From Astropecten irregularis (taxonomy: Eukaryota; Echinodermata; Asteroidea; Paxillosida; Astropectinidae): 64,000 nucleotides of DNA. The DNA is taken from NCBI GenBank assembly GCA_963971285.1, contig OZ020246.1:18149217-18213216 (forward strand), given 5' to 3'. The notes under the pieces were generated by a model that was not told where the DNA came from, did not search any database, and worked only from the letters and a program-made list of their open reading frames with translations. Position numbers and translations under genes: made by a program. Shown here piece by piece: positions 13,912-26,427 of this stretch (positions are counted from its first letter, which is position 1; every line of letters begins with the position of its first letter).

Positions 13912-15662
13912 TCAAAATATAGGATTGGACAGCGCGCTGTCATATATAATACACATACAGTGTAGCACGTCATTACGTGATTTATAAATCATTGCAGATT
14001 TCGCTAAGCAGGGCGACTTCAGGTTCAAAAATTCAGATATATGATCTACACTGAAAATAAAAAGACACGTGTAATTTTGTTTTTCCTGAATTTTCCCCAG
14101 AAATGAGCAGGCAGTTTTCAAAGATCGTGTTCAAAATATAGGATTAGACTGCGTGCTGCCATATATAATACACATACAGTGTAGCACGTCATAACGTGAT
14201 TTATAAATCATTGCAGATTTCGCTAAGCAGGGCGCCTTAAGGTTCAAAAATTCAGATTGATGATCTACACTGAAAATAAAAAGACACGTGTAATTTTGTT
14301 TTTCCTGAATTTTCCCCAGAAATGAGCAGGCAGTTTTCAAAGATCGTGTTCAAAATATAGGATTCGACTGCGTGCTGCCATATATAATACACATACAGTG
14401 TAGCACGTCAAAACGTGATTTATAAATCATTGCAGATTTTGCTAAGCAGGGCGACTTCAGGTTCAAAAATTTAGATATATGATCTACACTGAAAATAAAA
14501 AGACCCGTGTAATTTTGTTTTCCCTGAATTTTCCCCAGAAATGAGCAGGCAGTTTTCAAAGATCGTGTTCAAAATATAGGATTCGACTGCGTGCTGCCAT
14601 ATATAATACACATACAGTGTAGCACGTCAAAACGTGATTTATAAATCATTGCAGATTTCGCTAAGCAGGGCGAATTCAGGTTCAAAAATTCAGATATATG
14701 ATCTACACTGAAATTAAAACACACGTGTAATTTTGTTTTTCCTGAGTTTGCCCAAGAAATGAGCAGGCAGTTTTCAAAGATCGTGTTCAAAATATAGGAT
14801 TAGACTGTGTGCTGCCATATATAATACACAAACAGTGTAGCACGTCATAACGTGATTTATAAATCATTGCAGATTTCGCTAAGCAGGGCGCCTTCAGGTT
14901 GAAAAATTCAGATTGATGATCTACACTGAAAATAAAAAGACAGGTGTAATTTTGTTTTTCCTGAGTTTGACCCAGAAATGAGCAGGCAGATTTCAAAGAT
15001 CGTGTTCAAAATATAGGATTGGACAGCGCGCTGTCATATATAATACACATACAGTGTAGCACGTCATAACGTGATTTATAAATCATTGCAGATTTCGCTA
15101 AGCAGGGCGACTTCAGGTTCAAAAATTCAGATATATGATCTACACTGAAAATAAAAAGACACGTGTAATTTTGTTTTCCCTGAATTTTCCCCAGAAGTGA
15201 GCAGGCAGTTTTCAAAGATCGTGTTCAAAATATAGGAATAGACTGCGTGCTGCCATATATAATACACATACAGTGTAGCACGTCATAACGTGATTTATAA
15301 ATCATTGCAGATTTCGCTAAGCAGGGCGCCTTAAGGTTCAAAAATTCAGATTGATGATCTACACTGAAAATAAAAAGACACGTGTAATTTTGTTTTTCCT
15401 GAGTTTGACCCAGAAATGAGCAGGCAGATTTCAAAGATCGTGTTCAAAATATAGGATTGGACAGCGCGCTGTCATATATAATACACATACAGTGTAGCAC
15501 GTTATAACGTGATTTATAAATCATTGCAGATTTCGCTAAGCAGGGCGACTTCAGGTTCAAAAATTCAGATATATGATCTACACTGAAAATAAAAAGACAC
15601 GTGTAATTTTGTTTTTCCTGAGTTTGCCCAAGAAATGAGCAGCCAGATGTCAAAGATCGTGT

Positions 15663-16064
15663 TCAAAATATAGGATTTGAAAAATCCTCATGCGCTTTAA
15701 CAATGGTCCCATGCACAAACCTATGCACGAAGGTGGGAACTAGGCCGAATCTTACTGACTATGACAAACATAGTCCATGACCATTTCATGTCACAACTCA
15801 TTTTTGTCCACGCAGGCTCTACGGGCTTGCCTATAAGCCTGGCATGCGCCAGTCGTCTGGCATAGTCAGTGACATATGGTCAAGTTCCCAGCCTTCGTAA
15901 TATGGTTTGTACATGGGCTCATTGCTAAAGCGCGTTAGGATTTTTTTTAGGGGGAGGATTTCGCTACGCAGGGCGACTTCAGTTTCAAAGATTCAGATCT
16001 ATGATGTAATTTTTTTTTTCCTGAGTTTGCCCCCCAAAAAGCAGCCAGATTTCAAAGATCGTGT
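15663..16064. repeat. Foldback-bearing satellite unit, copy 8
   Basis: It is the partner of the unit at 11,796 in the 3,867-bp duplication, with no private change seen by eye. Confidence 0.88.
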
Positions 16065-17376
16065 TCAAAATATAGGATTGGACAGCGCGCTGTCATATAT
16101 AATACACATACAGTGTAGCACGTCATTACGTGATTTATAAATCATTGCAGATTTCGCTAAGCAGGGCGACTTCAGGTTCAAAAATTCAGATATATGATCT
16201 ACACTGAAAATAAAAAGACACGTGTAATTTTGTTTTTCCTGAATTTTCCCCAGAAATGAGCAGGTAGTTTTCAAAGATCGTGTTCAAAATATAGGATTAG
16301 ACTGCGTGCTGCCATATATAATACACATACAGTGTAGCACGTCATAACGTGATTTATAAATCATTGCAGATTTCGCTAAGCAGGGCGCCTTAAGGTTCAA
16401 AAATTCAGATTGATGATCTACACTGAAAATAAAAAGACACTTGTAATTTTGTTTTTCCTGAATTTTCCCCAGAAATGAGCAGGCAGTTTTCAAAGATCGT
16501 GTTCAAAATATAGGATTCGACTGCGTGCTGCCATATATAATACACATACAGTGTAGCACGTCAAAACGTGATTTATAAATCATTGCAGATTTCGCTAAGC
16601 AGGGCGAATTCAGGTTCAAAAATTCAGATATATGATCTACACTGAAATTAAAACACACGTGTAATTTTGTTTTTCCTGAGTTTGCCCAAGAAATGAGCAG
16701 GCAGTTTTCAAAGATCGTGTTCAAAATATAGGATTAGACTGTGTGCTGCCATATATAATACACAAACAGTGTAGCACGTCATAACGTGATTTATAAATCA
16801 TTGCAGATTTCGCTAAGCAGGGGCCTTCAGGTTGAAAAATTCAGATTGATGATCTACACTGAAAATAAAAAGACAGGTGTAATTTTGTTTTTCCTGAGTT
16901 TGACCCAGAAATGAGCAGGCAGATTTCAAAGATCGTGTTCAAAATATAGGATTGGACAGCGCGCTGTCATATATAATACACATACAGTGTAGCACGTCAT
17001 AACGTGATTTATAAATCATTGCAGATTTCGCTAAGCAGGGCGACTTCAGGTTCAAAAATTCAGATATATGATCTACACTGAAAATAAAAAGACACGTGTA
17101 ATTTTGTTTTTCCTGAGTTTGACCCAGAAATGAGCAGGCAGATTTCAAAGATCGTGTTCAAAATATAGGATTGGACAGCGCGCTGTCATATATAATACAC
17201 ATACAGTGTAGCACGTTATAACGTGATTTATAAATCATTGCAGATTTCGCTAAGCAGGGCGACTTCAGGTTCAAAAATTCAGATATATGATCTACACTGA
17301 AAATAAAAAGACACGTGTAATTTTGTTTTTCCTGAGTTTGCCCAAGAAATGAGCAGCCAGATGTCAAAGATCGTGT

Positions 17377-17778
17377 TCAAAATATAGGATTTGAAAAATC
17401 CTCATGCGCTTTAACAATGGTCCCATGCACAAACCTATGCACGAAGGTGGGAACTAGGCCGAATCTTACTGACTATGACAAACATAGTCCATGACCATTT
17501 CATGTCACAACTCATTTTTGTCCACGCAGGCTCTACGGGCTTGCCTATAAGCCTGGCATGCGCCAGTCGTCTGGCATAGTCAGTGACATATGGTCAAGTT
17601 CCCAGCCTTCGTAATATGGTTTGTACATGGGCTCATTGCTAAAGCGCGTTAGGATTTTTTTTAGGGGGAGGATTTCGCTACGCAGGGCGACTTCAGTTTC
17701 AAAGATTCAGATCTATGATGTAATTTTTTTTTTCCTGAGTTTGCCCCCCAAAAAGCAGCCAGATTTCAAAGATCGTGT
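17377..17778. repeat. Foldback-bearing satellite unit, copy 9
   Basis: It is followed by d and by an e monomer with the rare TTTAGTTTTTCC, as is the unit at 5,119. Confidence 0.88.
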
Positions 17779-19092
17779 TCAAAATATAGGATTGGACAGC
17801 GCGCTGTCATATATAATACACATACAGTGTAGCACGTCATTACGTGATTTATAAATCATTGCAGATTTCGCTAAGCAGGGCGACTTCAGGTTCAAAAATT
17901 CAGATATATGATCTACACTGAAAATAAAAAGACACGTGTAATTTTGTTTTTCCTGAATTTTCCCCAGAAATGAGCAGGCAGTTTTCAAAGATCGTGTTCA
18001 AAATATAGGATTAGACTGCGTGCTGCCATATATAATACACATACAGTGTAGCACGTCATAACGTGATTTATAAATCATTGCAGATTTCGCTAAGCAGGGC
18101 GCCTTAAGGTTCAAAAATTCAGATTGATGATCTACACTGAAAATAAAAAGACACGTGTAATTTAGTTTTTCCTGAATTTTCCCCAGAAATGAGCAGGCAG
18201 TTTTCAAAGATCGTGTTCAAAATATAGGATTCGACTGCGTGCTGCCATATATAATACACATACAGTGTAGCACGTCAAAACGTGATTTATAAATCATTGC
18301 AGATTTCGCTAAGCAGGGCGAATTCAGGTTCAAAAATTCAGATTGATGATCTACACTGAAAATAAAAAGACAGGTGTAATTTTGTTTTTCCTGAGTTTGA
18401 CCCAGAAATGAGCAGGCAGATTTCAAAGATCGTGTTCAAAATATAGGATTGGACAGCGCGCTGTCATATATAATACACATACAGTGTAGCACGTCATAAC
18501 GTGATTTATAAATCATTGCAGATTTCGCTAAGCAGGGCGACTTCAGGTTCAAAAATTCAGATATATGATCTACACTGAAAATAAAAAGACACGTGTAATT
18601 TTGTTTTCCCTGAATTTTCCCCAGAAGTGAGCAGGCAGTTTTCAAAGATCGTGTTCAAAATATAGGAATAGACTGCGTGCTGCCATATATAATACACATA
18701 CAGTGTAGCACGTCATAACGTGATTTATAAATCATTGCAGATTTCGCTAAGCAGGGCGCCTTAAGGTTCAAAAATTCAGATTGATGATCTACACTGAAAA
18801 TAAAAAGACACGTGTAATTTTGTTTTTCCTGAGTTTGACCCAGAAATGAGCAGGCAGATTTCAAAGATCGTGTTCAAAATATAGGATTGGACAGCGCGCT
18901 GTCATATATAATACACATACAGTGTAGCACGTTATAACGTGATTTATAAATCATTGCAGATTTCGCTAAGCAGGGCGACTTCAGGTTCAAAAATTCAGAT
19001 ATATGATCTACACTGAAAATAAAAAGACACGTGTAATTTTGTTTTTCCTGAGTTTGCCCAAGAAATGAGCAGCCAGATGTCAAAGATCGTGT

Positions 19093-19494
19093 TTAAAATA
19101 TAGGATTTGAAACATCCTCATGCGCTTTAACAATGGTCCCATGCACAAACCTATGCACGAAGGTGGGAACTAGGCCGAATCTTACTGACTATGACAAACA
19201 TAGTCCATGACCATTTCATGTCACAACTCATTTTTGTCCACGCAGGCTCTACGGGCTTGCCTATAAGCCTGGCATGCGCCAGTCGTCTGGCATAGTCAGT
19301 GACATATGGTCAAGTTCCAAGCCTTCGTAATATGGTTTGTACATGGGCTCATTGCTAAAGCGCGTTAGGATTTTTTTTAGGGGGAGGATTTCGCTACGCA
19401 GGGCGACTTCAGTTTCAAAGATTCAGATCTATGATGTAATTTTTTTTTTCCTGAGTTTGCCCCCAAAAAAGCAGCCAGATTTCAAAGATCGTGT
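19093..19494. repeat. Foldback-bearing satellite unit, copy 10
   Basis: This is of the AACATCC variant group and is followed by the order d, e, f, g, h, i as after 2,966. Confidence 0.88.
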
Positions 19495-22400
19495 TCAAAA
19501 TATAGGATTGGACAGCGCGCTGTCATATATAATACACATACAGTGTAGCACGTCATTACGTGATTTATAAATCATTGCAGATTTCGCTAAGCAGGGCGAC
19601 TTCAGGTTCAAAAATTCAGATATATGATCTACACTGAAAATAAAAAGACACGTGTAATTTTGTTTTTCCTGAATTTTCCCCAGAAATGAGCAGGCAGTTT
19701 TCAAAGATCGTGTTCAAAATATAGGATTAGACTGCGTGCTGCCATATATAATACACATACAGTGTAGCACGTCATAACGTGATTTATAAATCATTGCAGA
19801 TTTCGCTAAGCAGGGCGCCTTAAGGTTCAAAAATTCAGATTGATGATCTACACTGAAAATAAAAAGACACGTGTAATTTTGTTTTTCCTGAATTTTCCCC
19901 AGAAATGAGCAGGCAGTTTTCAAAGATCGTGTTCAAAATATAGGATTAGACTGCGTGCTGCCATATATAATACACATACAGTGTAGCACGTCATAACGTG
20001 ATTTATAAATCATTGCAGATTTCGCTAAGCAGGGCGCCTTCAGGTTCAAAAATTCAGATTGATGATCTACACTGAAAATAAAAAGACACGTGTAATTTTG
20101 TTTTTCCTGAGTTTGACCCAGAAATGAGCAGGCAGATTTCAAAGATCGTGTTCATAATATAGGATTGGACAGCGCGCTGTCTTATATATTACACATACAG
20201 TGTAGCACGTCATAACGTGATTTATAAATCATTGCAGATTTTGCTAAGCAGGGCGACTTCAGGTTCAAAAATTTAGATATATGATCTACACTGAAAATAA
20301 AAAGACCCGTGTAATTTTGTTTTCCCTGAATTTTCCCCAGAAATGAGCAGGCAGTTTTCAAAGATCGTGTTCAAAATATAGGATTCGACTGCGTGCTGCC
20401 ATATATAATACACATACAGTGTAGCACGTCAAAACGTGATTTATAAATCATTGCAGATTTCGCTAAGCAGGGCGAATTCAGGTTCAAAAATTCAGATATA
20501 TGATCTACACTGAAATTAAAACACACGTGTAATTTTGTTTTTCCTGAGTTTGCCCAAGAAATGAGCAGGCAGTTTTCAAAGATCGTGTTCAAAATATAGG
20601 ATTAGACTGTGTGCTGCCATATATAATACACAAACAGTGTAGCACGTCATAACGTGATTTATAAATCATTGCAGATTTCGCTAAGCAGGGCGCCTTCAGG
20701 TTGAAAAATTCAGATTGATGATCTACACTGAAAATAAAAAGACAGGTGTAATTTTGTTTTTCCTGAGTTTGACCCAGAAATGAGCAGGCAGATTTCAAAG
20801 ATCGTGTTCATAATATAGGATTGGACAGCGCGCTGTCTTATATATTACACATACAGTGTAGCACGTCATAACGTGATTTATAAATCATTGCAGATTTTGC
20901 TAAGCAGGGCGACTTCAGGTTCAAAAATTTAGATATATGATCTACACTGAAAATAAAAAGACCCGTGTAATTTTGTTTTCCCTGAATTTTCCCCAGAAAT
21001 GAGCAGGCAGTTTTCAAAGATCGTGTTCAAAATATAGGATTCGACTGCGTGCTGCCATATATAATACACATACAGTGTAGCACGTCAAAACGTGATTTAT
21101 AAATCATTGCAGATTTCGCTAAGCAGGGCGAATTCAGGTTCAAAAATTCAGATATATGATCTACACTGAAATTAAAACACACGTGTAATTTTGTTTTTCC
21201 TGAGTTTGCCCAAGAAATGAGCAGGCAGTTTTCAAAGATCGTGTTCAAAATATAGGATTAGACTGTGTGCTGCCATATATAATACACAAACAGTGTAGCA
21301 CGTCATAACGTGATTTATAAATCATTGCAGATTTCGCTAAGCAGGGCGCCTTCAGGTTGAAAAATTCAGATTGATGATCTACACTGAAAATAAAAAGACA
21401 GGTGTAATTTTGTTTTTCCTGAGTTTGACCCAGAAATGAGCAGGCAGATTTCAAAGATCGTGTTCAAAATATAGGATTGGACAGCGCGCTGTCATATATA
21501 ATACACATACAGTGTAGCACGTCATAACGTGATTTATAAATCATTGCAGATTTCGCTAAGCAGGGCGACTTCAGGTTCAAAAATTCAGATATATGATCTA
21601 CACTGAAAATAAAAAGACACGTGTAATTTTGTTTTCCCTGAATTTTCCCCAGAAGTGAGCAGGCAGTTTTCAAAGATCGTGTTCAAAATATAGGAATAGA
21701 CTGCGTGCTGCCATATATAATACACATACAGTGTAGCACGTCATAACGTGATTTATAAATCATTGCAGATTTCGCTAAGCAGGGCGCCTTCAGGTTGAAA
21801 AATTCAGATTGATGATCTACACTGAAAACAAAAAGACAGGTGTAATTTTGTTTTTCCTGAGTTTGACCCAGAAATGAGCAGGCAGATTTCAAAGATCGTG
21901 TTCAAAATATAGGATTGGACAGCGCGCTGTCATATATAATACACATACAGTGTAGCACGTCATAACGTGATTTATAAATCATTGCAGATTTCGCTAAGCA
22001 GGGCGACTTCAGGTTCAAAAATTCAGATATATGATCTACACTGAAAATAAAAAGACACGTGTAATTTTGTTTTCCCTGAATTTTCCCCAGAAGTGAGCAG
22101 GCAGTTTTCAAAGATCGTGTTCAAAATATAGGAATAGACTGCGTGCTGCCATATATAATACACATACAGTGTAGCACGTCATAACGTGATTCATAAATCA
22201 TTGCAGATTTCGCTAAGCAGGGCGCCTTAAGGTTCAAAAATTCAGATTGATGATCTACACTGAAAATAAAAAGACACGTGTAATTTTGTTTTTCCTGAGT
22301 TTGACCCAGAAATGAGCAGGCAGATTTCAAAGATCGTGTTCAAAATATAGGATTGGACAGCGCGCTGTCATATATAATACACATACAGTGTAGCACGTTA

Positions 22401-22558
22401 TAACGTGATTTATAAATCATTGCAGATTTCGCTAAGCAGGGCGACTTCAGGTTCAAAAATTTAGATATATGATCTACACTGAAAATAAAAAGACACGTGT
22501 AATTTTGTTTTTCCTGAGTTTGCCCAAGAAATGAGCAGCCAGATGTCAAAGATCGTGT

Positions 22559-22961
22559 TTAAAATATAGGATTTGAAACATCCTCATGCGCTTTAACAAT
22601 GGTCCCATGCACAAACCTATGCACGAAGGTGGGAACTAGGCCGAATCTTACTGACTATGACAAACATAGTCCATGACCATTTCATGTCACAACTCATTTT
22701 TGTCCACGCAGGCTCTACGGGCTTGCCTATAAGCCTGGCATGCGCCAGTCGTCTGGCATAGTCAGTGACATATGGCCCAAGTTCCCAGCCTTCGTAATAT
22801 GGTTTGTACATGGGCTCATTGCTAAAGCGCGTTAGGATTTTTTTTAGGGGGAGGATTTCGCTACGCAGGGCGACTTCAGTTTCAAAGATTCAGATCTATG
22901 ATGTAATTTTTTTTTTCCTGAGTTTGCCCCCAAAAAAGCAGCCAGATTTCAAAGATCGTGT
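22559..22961. repeat. Foldback-bearing satellite unit, copy 11
   Basis: This 403-bp unit is of the AACATCC group and has a private ATGGCCCAAGTTCCCAG. The change also removes a stop in the minus-strand frame, giving a chance 64-codon frame at 22,617-22,811. Confidence 0.88.
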
Positions 22962-25900
22962 TCAAAATATAGGATTGGACAGCGCGCTGTCATATATAAT
23001 ACACATACAGTGTAGCACGTCATTACGTGATTTATAAATCATTGCAGATTTCGCTAAGCAGGGCGACTTCAGGTTCAAAAATTCAGATATATGATCTACA
23101 CTGAAAATAAAAAGACACGTGTAATTTTGTTTTTCCTGAATTTTCCCCAGAAATGAGCAGGCAGTTTTCAAAGATCGTGTTCAAAATATAGGATTAGACT
23201 GCGTGCTGCCATATATAATACACATACAGTGTAGCACGTCATAACGTGATTTATAAATCATTGCAGATTTCGCTAAGCAGGGCGCCTTAAGGTTCAAAAA
23301 TTCAGATTGATGATCTACACTGAAAATAAAAAGACACGTGTAATTTTGTTTTTCCTGAGTTTGACCCAGAAATGAGCAGGCAGATTTCAAAGATCGTGTT
23401 CATAATATAGGATTGGACAGCGCGCTGTCTTATATATTACACATACAGTGTAGCACGTCATAACGTGATTTATAAATCATTGCAGATTTTGCTAAGCAGG
23501 GCGACTTCAGGTTCAAAAATTTAGATATATGATCTACACTGAAAATAAAAAGACCCGTGTAATTTTGTTTTCCCTGAATTTTCCCCAGAAATGAGCAGGC
23601 AGTTTTCAAAGATCGTGTTCAAAATATAGGATTCGACTGCGTGCTGCCATATATAATACACATACAGTGTAGCACGTCAAAACGTGATTTATAAATCATT
23701 GCAGATTTCGCTAAGCAGGGCGAATTCAGGTTCAAAAATTCAGATATATGATCTACACTGAAATTAAAACACACGTGTAATTTTGTTTTTCCTGAGTTTG
23801 CCCAAGAAATGAGCAGGCAGTTTTCAAAGATCGTGTTCAAAATATAGGATTAGACTGTGTGCTGCCATATATAATACACAAACAGTGTAGCACGTCATAA
23901 CGTGATTTATAAATCATTGCAGATTTCGCTAAGCAGGGCGCCTTCAGGTTGAAAAATTCAGATTGATGATCTACACTGAAAATAAAAAGACAGGTGTAAT
24001 TTTGTTTTTCCTGAGTTTGACCCAGAAATGAGCAGGCAGATTTCAAAGATCGTGTTCAAAATATAGGATTGGACAGCGCGCTGTCATATATAATACACAT
24101 ACAGTGTAGCACGTCATAACGTGATTTATAAATCATTGCAGATTTCGCTAAGCAGGGCGCCTTCAGGTTGAAAAATTCAGATTGATGATCTACACTGAAA
24201 ATAAAAAGACAGGTGTAATTTTGTTTTTCCTGAGTTTGACCCAGAAATGAGCAGGCAGATTTCAAAGATCGTGTTCATAATATAGGATTGGACAGCGCGC
24301 TGTCTTATATATTACACATACAGTGTAGCACGTCATAACGTGATTTATAAATCATTGCAGATTTTGCTAAGCAGGGCGACTTCAGGTTCAAAAATTTAGA
24401 TATATGATCTACACTGAAAATAAAAAGACCCGTGTAATTTTGTTTTCCCTGAATTTTCCCCAGAAATGAGCAGGCAGTTTTCAAAGATCGTGTTCAAAAT
24501 ATAGGATTCGACTGCGTGCTGCCATATATAATACACATACAGTGTAGCACGTCAAAACGTGATTTATAAATCATTGCAGATTTCGCTAAGCAGGGCGAAT
24601 TCAGGTTCAAAAATTCAGATATATGATCTACACTGAAATTAAAACACACGTGTAATTTTGTTTTTCCTGAGTTTGCCCAAGAAATGAGCAGGCAGTTTTC
24701 AAAGATCGTGTTCAAAATATAGGATTAGACTGTGTGCTGCCATATATAATACACAAACAGTGTAGCACGTCATAACGTGATTTATAAATCATTGCAGATT
24801 TCGCTAAGCAGGGCGCCTTCAGGTTGAAAAATTCAGATTGATGATCTACACTGAAAATAAAAAGACAGGTGTAATTTTGTTTTTCCTGAGTTTGACCCAG
24901 AAATGAGCAGGCAGATTTCAAAGATCGTGTTCAAAATATAGGATTGGACAGCGCGCTGTCATATATAATACACATACAGTGTAGCACGTCATAACGTGAT
25001 TTATAAATCATTGCAGATTTCGCTAAGCAGGGCGACTTCAGGTTCAAAAATTCAGATATATGATCTACACTGAAAATAAAAAGACACGTGTAATTTTGTT
25101 TTCCCTGAATTTTCCCCAGAAGTGAGCAGGCAGTTTTCAAAGATCGTGTTCAAAATATAGGAATAGACTGCGTGCTGCCATATATAATACACATACAGTG
25201 TAGCACGTCATAACGTGATTTATAAATCATTGCAGATTTCGCTAAGCAGGGCGCCTTCAGGTTGAAAAATTCAGATTGATGATCTACACTGAAAACAAAA
25301 AGACAGGTGTAATTTTGTTTTTCCTGAGTTTGACCCAGAAATGAGCAGGCAGATTTCAAAGATCGTGTTCAAAATATAGGATTGGACAGCGCGCTGTCAT
25401 ATATAATACACATACAGTGTAGCACGTCATAACGTGATTTATAAATCATTGCAGATTTCGCTAAGCAGGGCGACTTCAGGTTCAAAAATTCAGATATATG
25501 ATCTACACTGAAAATAAAAAGACACGTGTAATTTTGTTTTCCCTGAATTTTCCCCAGAAGTGAGCAGGCAGTTTTCAAAGATCGTGTTCAAAATATAGGA
25601 ATAGACTGCGTGCTGCCATATATAATACACATACAGTGTAGCACGTCATAACGTGATTCATAAATCATTGCAGATTTCGCTAAGCAGGGCGCCTTAAGGT
25701 TCAAAAATTCAGATTGATGATCTACACTGAAAATAAAAAGACACGTGTAATTTTGTTTTTCCTGAGTTTGACCCAGAAATGAGCAGGCAGATTTCAAAGA
25801 TCGTGTTCAAAATATAGGATTGGACAGCGCGCTGTCATATATAATACACATACAGTGTAGCACGTTATAACGTGATTTATAAATCATTGCAGATTTCGCT

Positions 25901-26025
25901 AAGCAGGGCGACTTCAGGTTCAAAAATTCAGATATATGATCTACACTGAAAATAAAAAGACACGTGTAATTTTGTTTTTCCTGAGTTTGCCCAAGAAATG
26001 AGCAGCCAGATGTCAAAGATCGTGT

Positions 26026-26427
26026 TCAAAATATAGGATTTGAAAAATCCTCATGCGCTTTAACAATGGTCCCATGCACAAACCTATGCACGAAGGTGGG
26101 AACTAGGCCGAATCTTACTGACTATGACAAACATAGTCCATGACCATTTCATGTCACAACTCATTTTTGTCCACGCAGGCTCTACGGGCTTGCCTATAAG
26201 CCTGGCATGCGCCAGTCGTCTGGCATAGTCAGTGACATATGGTCAAGTTCCCAGCCTTCGTAATATGGTTTGTACATGGGCTCATTGCTAAAGCGCGTTA
26301 GGATTTTTTTTAGGGGGAGGATTTCGCTACGCAGGGCGACTTCAGTTTCAAAGATTCAGATCTATGATGTAATTTTTTTTTTCCTGAGTTTGCCCCCAAA
26401 AAAGCAGCCAGATTTCAAAGATCGTGT
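26026..26427. repeat. Foldback-bearing satellite unit, copy 12
   Basis: This is the last foldback unit before the long stretch of about 6.6 kb without one. Confidence 0.88.

Larger units (their letters stand above)
9643..17376. repeat. Satellite block 2: tandem duplication, offset 3,867 bp
   Basis: The stretches 9,643-13,509 and 13,510-17,376 have the same monomer order at a constant offset of 3,867 bp. Each holds two foldback units and about fourteen monomers. Both copies carry the rare change GCGTTAGAATTTT in their first foldback unit (near 9,918 and 13,785) and the same hybrid monomer at 10,483 and 14,350 (an h-type left part joined to a g-type middle). The copies have since diverged slightly: ATAAACATA near 10,083 and a TTGTCTGG change near 13,700 are each found in one copy only. 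Confidence 0.88.
17377..26427. repeat. Satellite block 3: tandem duplication, offset about 3,467 bp
   Basis: The stretches 19,093-22,558 and 22,559-26,025 are paired at an offset of 3,466-3,467 bp. Rare variants shared by the pair include CTGAAAACAAAAAG (near 21,813 and 25,280) and GTGATTCATAAATC (near 22,186 and 25,653). In the middle the register slips by one monomer and then recovers, so one monomer was lost and another gained after or during the duplication. The stretch 17,377-19,092 resembles 5,119-7,051, including the rare TTTAGTTTTTCC, but lacks one monomer, which is explained by the h/i-type hybrid at 18,217-18,435. Confidence 0.85.
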
